Positions 33,118-44,700 of a stretch of 64,000 nt of DNA are shown here, in pieces. The stretch covers positions 2,124,501 through 2,188,500 of the forward strand of contig JBBMOA010000007.1 of the NCBI GenBank assembly GCA_037954235.1. Reading direction: 5' to 3'. The stretch is from Aulostomus chinensis. Taxonomy: Eukaryota > Chordata > Actinopteri > Syngnathiformes > Aulostomidae. A program made the position numbers and the translations under genes. Numbering within the stretch: the stretch's first letter is position 1; the number at the start of each line of letters is the position of its first letter. A model generated the notes under the pieces. It was not told the origin of the DNA and made no database searches. It saw only the letters and a list, made by a program, of their open reading frames with translations.

Positions 33118-34242
33118 TACACAACTCGCGCATCAAATGGAGAACAGGGTTACTTCAGTTCAGCTTTGCTTGTTTGCAGTGAGCTTCCTCGCACCATGAT
33201 GCTGCTGCTGCGAGCGCCGTGTTTACGCCGTCACAGCCATCATAGAAATCAGTGCTGACTTCACTGTCTTCCTCCTCTGGATCCGCGCTCAGATGCTGGA
33301 GCATCTCCACCGGCCAGACCGTCACACGTCCACTACTTCCTGTCCGTCTGCTCTTGTTTTCTCACTTCCTGTTGCTGAGTCTGGTCATCTGAGTTCCATG
33401 TGAAAAGGCGATCAGCTGAATCCAAACCGGGATCCTTCCTGACGCTCCTGTCGGCGCAGGAGCCGACGGCAGCCATGATGTTTGCGCCATGGCCGGGACA
33501 GGAGAGGCTGCTTATGATTCAGGGAGGGCGCGCTTTTGTTTGGTGCTCTCATTGCAGTTTGCATTTATTGCATTTTAATAGAGCTGCTGAGCATTCTGGG
33601 ATAAAGCCTTATTGCTATTGATGGAGGGCCTATCGCCACTACAGTTCTAACAGCAACCCTGTGTCTTCTTTTAAGACTTGCCTGAGAACCTGATTATGCT
33701 GTATAAATAATATCGATTTGTTGGGAGCACTGGGTCGTATTGGCTTTGAAGGTGCCTTTAGCATTTCCTCAAATGTGAGTGGATACTTAGGCCTGGCTGG
33801 TGTGTGTGTGTGTGTGTGTGTGTGACTGACAGTTGCAGGATTGCTGAAGTATTATTTGTACGTGTTTTAATTTTCAGGATGGTATGACCAGCGCAGCGTG
33901 GGGGGGGGGGGGCATCGGCGTGATGAAGACAATTTCTCTGTTTCTTTAATCTCTCTGCAGCATCAGTGGTTTGCTAATTTGCCTGTCGGTGCATTTTGAG
34001 AAACTCATTGTGGCGAATATGAAGGTTGAGCAGAGCAGTCATAAGTAGGAGGGGGCTGGACGTGGGACCTGGCAGCAGGTTTGCCTGGGGCCCTGAGCCG
34101 GGGGGGGGGGGGGCAGGTTACATTCATTAACAGCATTTGCAGTGGAGAACTTGAAACCTGTGACTTGATGTAGTGTGACGGACAGGTGACCAGTCCAGGG
34201 TGAACCCCACCTCTCGCCCAGTGTCAGCTGGGATAGGCTCCA

Positions 34243-34323
<81 letters not shown>

Positions 34324-37300
34324 CCCACGACCCCTAAATGGATTAGTGGTATAGAAAAGGGATGGAGGGATGGATGGACTTCATGCTCAGGAGCCTGAAC
34401 TGATGCTTCGGGGCCCCATGCCTCTGGCTCGGGGTCGTCAGTGCCGTCGGAGGACTTTTATCAGGTTTTCTTCATCTGCATTTCCTCGTCAGAGGAGTTC
34501 AGCTCAATCTCAGCAGGTCAACGCAGCAACACCTGAAAACCTCTCACACACGCAGAGTTTTGTAGCGAGTAAAGTCACTGCCAGTCTCCTGAAATCTCTC
34601 TCTGTAATAAGACATATTCCAATACACAATGTCTTTAAATGTTGGACATTTTAATTCAGTTACTTTCCTTGTTTAATCTGCGGTAAAAGTAAAATAGACA
34701 GTTCTTCTTTAATAGTGTGTGTAATCATTTCTGCTCAACTCCTGGTGGCTGCCGTAAATGTGCGGCGAGGTGCTACAAGTCATTCTTTGTCAGAAGCAGA
34801 GTCAAGCGAGTTAAGTGACCCAGAATTAATTCAAAAGCTTGGAACTGTCATGACTAATGTGAACGGCGGCGCGGAGTCGTCCTCCTGTGATGGTGAGAGG
34901 AGCTGTCGCAGCCAGAACGAAGCTCTGGAGCCAGGCGGTGCAGCGTCGTGCATTCACAGACAAAACTGTTTCTACCACTTTCTGACACAATCGAGCTTTT
35001 TAAAACATTTTATTGACTTAATAGAGGCAAAGTCAAGGCCAATAAAATCTCCTATGTCTATGAAGGACGGAGGGATGGAGTGAAAGGAACAGCTTCATAA
35101 TGGAAGCCGATAAAGCAGCAGGCTGTAAATCTTTCAGAGATGTTTCTAGGAGGTGATGTAAGTGGTAAAAACAACATTTTGAGGCTGTTTAAATGAGTGT
35201 TAAACAGCTCCACAATCTGACAGCCATCAGCATTATGGGAGTCCTCCACTCTGCAGCAAACACAGAGACATTTTCTGGTTTCCTGTTCCTTTTTTTAGCC
35301 AATCAGAAGAGAGGATTCCACCAATGCCTTTTCTGTTTACTGCAGAGGGGAGGCAGCGAGAGCCCCCATCACAGCGACGGCCGTCTGAGCCGTCCGTCAC
35401 TGCGCCTTCAACATTTGAAGTTCATTTGCAACAGCAGAGAGAAGCCTGATCTTTAATTTTTATTTAATCGGTATGTACATTTTTAAAAAAAAGTCATTTT
35501 AAGCAGGACATGTGAAAATGCAAATGGTTTTGTTCAGTATGAGTAGCAAAATGTCCTTCCTGAGCAGCACAAAGGGCCGTCCCAGCTTCAGACGTGACCA
35601 CGTATCCTCTCATGACATTGACTTGTTTGCATCTTCGACTTTAAGCTGTTTGGCAAATATAAAACCATGACTGAAAAAATCCACAGCAGTGTGACTCACA
35701 TTCCTTTTAAGATCAAGCCAAACATTTTGGTGGGATGGAAATTGGAACTGGCTCCACTGAGAGCTGGTGACTTAAAAATGCTGTTCCTCTTGTGTCTAAA
35801 TAATGTACATCAAAAACATGAACAGACTGTTTTATCTTAAAGGTGCAAGAACTCAGTCTCTCCAGCCTCGAAGCACAGAATTAGGAGGAAGATTGCTCGG
35901 ATCCCGCATCAGTCCTGATGACTCAGTTAATATTTGCACTTCTCTGCCTCCTATAACTCTCCTTCTGCCTGAGCTCTTCGTCAGCCTCTGCCTGCCAGTT
36001 GCTTGAGGGCCGTTTTCTATAAGCAGAGATTTGCATATGAATGCAGAATCCGACAACATTCCTGGACCTGAAGCATTCTGGTTTTCATGCGTAGTCTCGC
36101 TGACCAACTCATCTGAGCAGGCTTTGCTTCTGTCCGGGGGAACGTGAGTGTGGGAGCAAGAATCAGCTGCAATGTCCTGGTTGGTGTCATTTTAGCAGGA
36201 AAGAGTTTTTCCCTCCCTGTCTCCCTGCGTCTGACCCTCTTCATCCGCCCGCCTCTGAGCAGTGAGTGCAACGACTCTAGGACTAAACCCCCCCGCTGAC
36301 CCCTGCATCGACTGAAGGACCCTAATGGAAAACACTGGACAACATGTTAACTTGTACTGGCGCTGGAGAACATGTGGGTCTGTTTTAACTGAGTGGCCTT
36401 GCTAGCACCCTCAGGGCGCCGCCGTGATGGCAGCCAAGGTGCAGATGTCCACTCATAACTCATCAACCGGCAAAGAGAAGTTGAAGTCAAGTCAGGTTCA
36501 GCAAATAAAAGTTATTATCTTGTGACTTTACAAACACAGCAGGTCTAGAACCGCACCGGGCGGCCATCTGCCTCGACCAGTTCAGGAGATGGACAGTGAG
36601 AGAGAGAAAGAGAGAGAGAGAGGTTTGATTAATAGTTGCACGGAGGGTTGATCCCAGGCCTGATCACATGACCTACATAGTAGCGAGGCACATGAGCTCT
36701 GGTTGGCAGCAAGGCTCTGTTGAGCTACACTGACTTTGCTTGTGGACTTCCAACAGTGAGAGGGTGGCCATCCAGCAACCGAAGGGTCACTGGTTTGATC
36801 CCCACTTCCCCAGTGACCATGTCCAAGTGTCCTTGAGCAAGATACTGAACCCCCAATTGCTCCTGATGGCCCTGCGATAGTTGGGGGTGAACCCCGCCTC
36901 TCACCCAATGTCAGCTGGGATCGGGTCCAGCCCCCCCCGCTAGACCTTTAAGGATAATCGGTATAGAAAACGGATGGATGGAGGAATGTCAACAGCTAAA
37001 ATGGAGCAAATTGTTTTAGCGTTCACGCTAATAAAAATTTGAACAGTTTCATTTACTGAAATTAATGTCAGCCCATCTAAGATTTATACCGCCTGAAGGT
37101 GATCGCAGCTGTAACTGGGCGACACCTTCATGTTCTGGTATGTGGGAGGAGGCCGGCGCACCCAGAGAGAACCCACGCAGACATGAGTAGAACATGCAGA
37201 CGTGCAGAAAATGACCTTCTGAGTGTGAGTCAACGGTGCCAACCACGCTCTGAATGACGCGGCGTCAGGCTCAGTGCAGGGTACATTGCAACGTGCACCT

Positions 37301-40300
37301 TCGCCACAGCTTAAGGCGTCAATTTGATGTGCAACTATGAATCAGGAATCATAGACAGACAGAGGGAGGGGACAGCAAGACATTCAGACAGAGAAAAGGA
37401 CAAGTCTCTGCCTGGATTTGTGCTGGAAACATCAGAAGCCTCAGAACTTCCTCCATCTACCCCCAGAGGCTGCAGCTGATCTGCCCCTTCTTTATTGATC
37501 CCACTGCTTTTCCTCCGGAGACACGCCTCAAGCACCGGTGAGGGGCTACGACCGGCCGGCCGGGTGTCCGTGCTCGTGTGATGTAAAAGCTTCCATTTTG
37601 TTTCAAACCCCGATGCTTCCCCAAACCAGACCTGAACTGCATCAGAATACTCAGAAGGAAAAGCCCACAAGTAAAAAAACAGGAGTCAGATAGTTCCGAC
37701 AGGGACTGAACTCAACCTCCCAGGTGCCGATCCGTTCTCTCACCACGAGCTCCTGCTGTAGATGGGCTGAGCCAATCGCAGCACTCCAGGCCATGTCTTT
37801 CCAGGAAGAGCAGTGAGATCTATAACACCTCCAGGAAGGAGCCCTGGATTCAAGTAAAAATGCTGGAAATGTTTTTCCACGTTCTTTATACTTCACCGTG
37901 TGCAAATACGTGATTAAAAATGGCCTTAAAAGATTTGCTGACTGTGACTTTGAGCTCAGACAACAGGGTCATCCGTTATTTGGTGTCTGAGCCCCTCCAG
38001 TCAGAGAGAACACAACGGTGTAAGATTGTTCAGTTGAATCAATTCGTACCTTCACTGTTGGCTGTTCAATACCAAATTTCCATCACAATAAAACAAGGTC
38101 TCGTTATAAACACCACAAAACCTAGTTTGCGTCTTCTGAGTCAAAACCAGAGAAGTTTCTTTTAACAGCAGAAGACCTCCTTTTCGGTGCAGGCCTGTCA
38201 TTTTGATTATCTCAGGAGGTAAAACTTGGATCCACATCTTCGTAGCTAGCAGGGCTTTGATGAGTCATTTTGAAAGTGACTAACGTTCCTGTCATAGATG
38301 TATTTTGGGTTCTCCTCTCTTCTGTCGGTTCCTGTTCCGATGATGTCTGGTCAGCTTGTTGCATGTTACAACTTATACGCTTCAATTTATTTTGCAACAT
38401 TTTAACGTTGTCAGCAGCGAGGAAAAGAGACGCGAGTAAATGCGAGAGAATCATCATTCAGTAACGTGGTATCAGGTTTAACTTGATTAATGTAGCAGCC
38501 CGACTCAGAGGTGGAGAACAATGTTCCGGGCCAGCGACCCGGGGCAAGGTTAAATCAGAACTGAGAGGACGCATTTATCTTCATACCATCCAGGGGGAAA
38601 CAAATGGCAGCATACAGCTGGTGCTGAATAGAAAGTTCAAGTTTAATCTGTTAATCTTTCATACTGTTCCAAGTCAGTGTTTAATAACTTCATAAAAGTA
38701 TGTCACTAAATATCTTACCAACTTGTAAAATAAGTCACAACAAGGCTCAAGAGCAGGCTGAGCCGCGCTGACGATCCGTCCGGCTGAGGGAACCTCGACC
38801 ATATTTGTTTAAGCAGGGACCAGTAAAGATAATCCGCTGATTCTTCACTGGTTCTCTCGTTCATTTCTTTAAGTTTCTAAGCTCTTTATGACTCAAGCCC
38901 AGGTGGGGGCCGTCACCCCACTGGTCTTCACCCCAGGTCCGCAGGGCACTGAACATGCTCACTGACCTCGTGTCCTAAGAGCCAGTGAGCATGTTAGGCG
39001 CCCCGCAGGCCCGAGTTGGAGACCGGGGTAGGCTGAAGACCCCCTACCTGCGCTACATGAGGTGTCAGTGGTGGGACGACTGGCCGTGAGGTCATTGGAG
39101 GTGTGTCCGGTGTGTGAGCCTATGAAGGGCCTCCAGGATGGGTGACCCCTGTGTGAGGGATGCCAGAGATGCGTGAGGGATGCGTGCATGCATGAAGTCC
39201 ATGTGCAGGCCTCCAGAGGGGAGGGGTAGTGTGATGGATGTCTGTCACCACGGTTGAATGTGCACTCTGGCTGCCCTGCCGGTGAACCAGGCTCGTTGGT
39301 GCAGTGGTCAGGCAGCGTGATTGGAAGCGTGCAGACCTGTGTCCCACTCCACCCGTATGAAGAAAATATCTTTAGTGCTTTGGATCTGCTTCTTTTTGGT
39401 TAAATTCCAGCATGTTAGATAAAATCTTAAACAACAATTCATTTAAATCTGTAACATTTTTGATTAAAGGTACAATTTATAGCTGGTCTCAACGAGCCAA
39501 CGCTTCATATTTCACACTCCAGAACAAATTGAAGCAGCAAGTTTGAAGAACCACGGAAATGGAGACTTCTTTAGCATGACAACTCTCAATTTACCAGTTG
39601 ATTTACATTCCAACACTCCCCCCTGGTCACAAGCTCTGGTAAGTGACTGAGGAATGAGACTGCTGAGACCCCCCCGCAATGCTACATTAAGGCTCACACC
39701 TGAACTTGTGCATGGGCCAGGATCCCTGCTGTCAGGTGAGAGCCCACTTCTGTCCAGTAGAGAGGAATGTAGAACCGTTTTGGTGTGATAAAACGAGCGT
39801 GAACCATTGGCGATGACCAAATTTCGAGATGTGGTTAAAGGTCACCTTGAATGAAAATCATCGTTTTCGTGTTTTTGGTGTTTATTCAACGTCCCCCAGT
39901 TGTGGGGAAGACACAGGAAGTGAGAGGCAGTGTCATAACCTCTGAAGTATCTCCCCTTTTTTGAATCACTGCGGGAGAATGGACCAATGCGATTTTGGCT
40001 GAAAAGTGACGTCACACTTCAGTCAGTGCCCCCCCCACTCGCACACACTGAACCCACCCCTTTCACACACGCCCCTTCGACATATTTCGGGAGGGGGCGA
40101 TTATGCGAGCGAGCCGAGTGAGTGCAGGTTGCTCGTGTCGCTCACTCGCGCGACACAAACTGGCGCCTGCAGCAGCACCGACTGAGCAGATGATTGAATG
40201 AACGGCCTCAATAGAATTGAGACCTTTGCTTTATCTGCGCTGTCTGTCGCTGGCCTGGCCTGGCCTGGCCTGGCCTGGCCTGGCTACTTGGTATCTTATC

Positions 40301-41681
40301 TTACCAATGTTGTTGTATGATATGGAATGTTGTCAATTGACAGTAGCAGTCACACTTAGCACCGGCGACAGTTCGCCCAGAAAGTGGGAGTGCTTTCTTT
40401 TCAGTGACAGTGAGGGCAGCCAATCACAAAGTAGTAGTTAAATGAGGTTACCAGATAAACAACGGCAACCGATCGCCGTCACTTCATGCACTTGCATAAA
40501 TAATGAGGTTGCCAGATGAGGTCAGAAAGGACCCCAATAGGGACAAACGAGGCATTCTAAACCCAACATGGTAACATAGCGGTTTCAGAGAGCCTTTAGG
40601 AAGCTTCTGAGCCATCACAGACCCAAGCATGTTAGTGGGGTTACATGTCACACCCCATAACAAGAATTAATACCCCCTTCAACCTCTCCATGGCACCTTT
40701 AAGATGTAGTGGCACTTTAGCTGCACGAGGGTCAACCGTGTTCAGGTCGTCTGTGTGCTGCTCCACACCGGACACATGATTCGCTTCCTCACCAATGACT
40801 GCGAACACAGCACAGCCCAAGTGCGTCTGGTGCAGGTAACCTTCACCTATGACCTTTGCTTCGAGTGACTGAGTCCTCCACTGATTCGTGGTTTTCACGT
40901 GGGAGAGAGTAACGCTAATATCCCGCAGTAACGTTGGGACTGGCAACACCGCAGTCACATGATACCAGCCTTGAAGCTTCACGTCACCCAAAAACTGCGT
41001 TTTCCTCTCTAGTATTCAAATGCCAGCGTATTTTTTAACCCCAAAAGATGGCCTTTGTTTGCTGGTGTGTGTATTTCTTCGTCTGTACGTCTGTACGTCA
41101 GCAGGATAGTGGCTGAAGGAGGAAGCATTTAATTTAGGGGGTAGATCTGCATGATAATCTGAAAAACAGCATTTTCTTATGCTGGCCTATCTGCACTGTC
41201 CAAGAGGCCCTCCAGTTTTCGCACGCTATGCCAAACGATAAATTGTAAACTGTATTTGTTTTAAATAGAATTTGAATTATTTAAATGTCTACTCTTTGCC
41301 TGAGGGCTGTAAAGCACCAGTACATCTACATTCAGCACTTGCTCCTCTAAATCCTCCTCTGTTATGTGAGTTAATAGACATGAATAGGGAACACTTGTCT
41401 GCTCAAGGAAGACAAACATAAAGCAGCTTCTTTTCATGCAGTATACCACAAATTAAAGTGAACCGGTGGTCATTAAAGTCGACCACATTCATCTCAGCCC
41501 ATCCATCCATTTCTCCTGTTCACACGCTGTTTCCCACACAGGTTGGAGCCAAACACAGAGACACAGAGATATCCTTAGAGGAATGAACATTAATGCAATC
41601 AAGTTTTAGTTTAAAACCTCAAAACTGATCATTCCTGCGGTGCCGATAAGTGTTTTCTACTTTGCTCCCCTTGGTTCATTG

Positions 41682-41758
<77 letters not shown>

Positions 41759-44700
41759 CATCTATCCATCTATCCATCCATCCATCCTTCCATCCATCCA
41801 TCCATATATTTGTCTCCATTTTCTTAAAGAAATGCTTCTCACTCTCAACTGTAGAAATTCAGAAGTTGGTGAGTCACTTGTACTTTAAAGGTGCATTAGC
41901 GTGTCATACTTCACACCAACAGGGGGCGGTGTCCACCGCTATCCTACCGCCCCAGAAACACATTGAAACAAACGTTTTCACACTGCCAGTGACGTGGCTC
42001 CACATGTGATCTCAGGACCCTGTGAGTGTGAGGCGGACTGGTGGTACCAACGGCAGGAACCGATCTGAAGGAGCTTGTGTTCCAGTGCCCTTTATTTTTC
42101 TGTCTGCTCGTCAGCATAATTATGAAAAACTAGCTTGCGGATTTCCAGGAAACAAGTGGGAGGAGTCCAGGAAGAGACTGGAAGGGTCGGGGATCTGGAG
42201 AGTTTCTTTCCAACAATATTCAAAGTTATTACTTTGGTTTTTTGCCAGTTTCTATCATTTTTTTTGGGGGGGGGGGTGATTGGCGGGACATGGATCTGGA
42301 GTTCAGGAATCGTTGTAAAACCTGAGGAGAAATATCCTGATGTTTATATCGTTGTTCATATATTCTCAAGGAGGAACCCACTCAGTTCTGGGGTGTACTC
42401 GTCACAGCGCCACCTGTTGGCCACAGTCGTCAACATGTTGATGTTGTACTTCCTCCTCCAAGTGGGAGGATCAGATCACCTCAAATAAGGTCAGAAACAC
42501 CTGCAGACCCTGGTGATGGGGAACAGGAGATGACATAGACTATCATAGCCCCACCTAGTGGTTACAGGATGTAACAAACATCACAATAATACTGTGCTGT
42601 CCTCACTCCCACAGAAACATCATATATAGAAAGTTTGACGCCACCTAGTGGAGGTAGAAAGTGATATTTGTGCCACGTGCAGTACTAGTCTGGCTCTACT
42701 TAAAAAAAAAACCGAATGTTTGATCAAATTCCACGTCCCTGACATGCTGGTGTGTGTGTATGTGTGTGTGTGTGTGGAGGGGGGGGGGGGGCAGAGGCCC
42801 GTCACTGCTTGCTGCAGCTTTAATTAGGGCCAAGCATAAAAGTGCAGGGGGCCAAAAACTGGCCTTGGTGGAGGCAGGGGTGGAGGGAGAGGTAGAGGTT
42901 GATATACAGGTGGATATAGAGCTGGAGGTGGAGGGAGAGGTAGAGTTTGATATACAAGTGGATGTAGAGCTGGAGCTGGCGTAGAGGTGGAGGGGGAGGT
43001 GGAGGGAGAGGTAGAGGTTGATATACAAGTGGATGTAGAGCTGGAGCTGGAGTAGAGGTGGAGGGGGAGGTGGAGGGAGAGGTAGAGGTTGATATACAAG
43101 TGGATGTGGAGCTGGAGAAGAGGTGGAGGGGGAGGTGGAGGGAGAGGTAGAGGTTGATATACAGGTGGATATAGAGCTGGAGGTGGAGGGAGAGGTAGAG
43201 GTTGATATACAAGTGGATGTAGAGCTGGAGCTGGCGTAGAGGTGGAGGGGGAGGTGGAGGGAGAGGTAGAGGTTGATATACAAGTGGATGTAGAGCTGGA
43301 GCTGGAGTAGAGGTGGAGGGGGAGGTGGAGGGAGAGGTAGAGGTTGATATACAAGTGGATGTGGAGCTGGAGAAGAGGTGGAGGGGGAGGTGGAGGGAGA
43401 GGTAGAGGTTGATATACAGGTGGATGTAGAGCTGGAGGTGGAGGGAGAGGTAGAGTTTGATATACAGGTGGATGTAGAGCTGGAGCTGGAGTAGAGGGGG
43501 AGGTGGAGGGAGAGGTAGAGTTTGATATACAGGTGGATGTAGAGCTTTAGGTGGAGGGAGAGGTAGAGGTTGATATACAAGTGGATGTGGAGCTGGAGAA
43601 GAGGTGGAGGGGGAGGTGGAGTAGAGGTGGAGGGAGAGGTAGAGGTTGATATACAGGTGGATATAGAGCTGGAGGTGGAGGGAGAGGTAGAGGTTGATAT
43701 ACAAGTGGATGTAGAGCTGGAGCTGGCGTAGAGGTGGAGGGGGAGGTGGAGGGAGAGGTAGAGGTTGATATACAAGTGGATGTAGAGCTGGAGCTGGAGT
43801 AGAGGTGGAGGGGGAGGTGGAGGGAGAGGTAGAGGTTGATATACAAGTGGATGTAGAGCTGGAGCTGGAGTAGAGGTGGAGGGGGAGGTGGAGGGAGAGG
43901 TAGAGGTTGATATACAAGTGGATGTAGAGCTGGAGCTGGAGTAGAGGTGGAGGGGGAGGTGGAGGGAGAGGTAGAGGTTGATATACAAGTGGATGTGGAG
44001 CTGGAGAAGAGGTGGAGGGGGAGGTGGAGTAGAGGTGGAGGGAGAGGTAGAGGTTGATATACAGGTGGATATAGAGCTGGAGGTGGAGGGAGAGGCAGAG
44101 TTTGATATACAGGTGGATGTAGAGCTGGAGCTGGAGTAGAGGGGGAGGTGGAGGGAGAGGTAGAGTTTGATATACAGGTGGATGTAGAGCTTTAGGTGGA
44201 GGTAGAGGTGGAGCTGTACTTTCTAGTATCTTTTGCTGGGTGGAGGAGTTCAGAAGAAGAGGAGTAACAATGGCTGCCGGCTTCCACATGTGAGAGGTGT
44301 TCCAGTGGCTCAGGTCAGAGTGACTGCAGATGCCTGCTTCGATTCAAACTCCTGCCTGCACCTGTGCAGATCTGTAGTGAGCACGTGCAGAACACAAAGA
44401 CGTCCACTTAATTGTTCGGGGATGAAAATACCTGCATGTGTGTTTACATATTTAGCGTGTCAGCCGTTCTGAGCCCAGCTAGTGTGGCGCTGGGATCCCC
44501 GCCTTAATAGATTTCTGTTGCTTTTAGCATGTTAATCTCCTGCTGACCGCTTCACATTCTGCTTGAAGCACAGCGATGGGGGGAAAGTTCACTGCAAACA
44601 TTTGGTTAATCTAATGTGGTACTCCCCCAGTGAGCTGATACTCCACTTTCCACGCGCTCACCTCTGGAACAGTACCTCTGGAAGTCCTTGTCTCACAGGC

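Noticed and set aside
42696..44289. Minus-strand open frames of 430 and 489 codons
   Set aside because: They are translations of the 71-bp minisatellite in overlapping frames, with no unique sequence, domain or splice structure.
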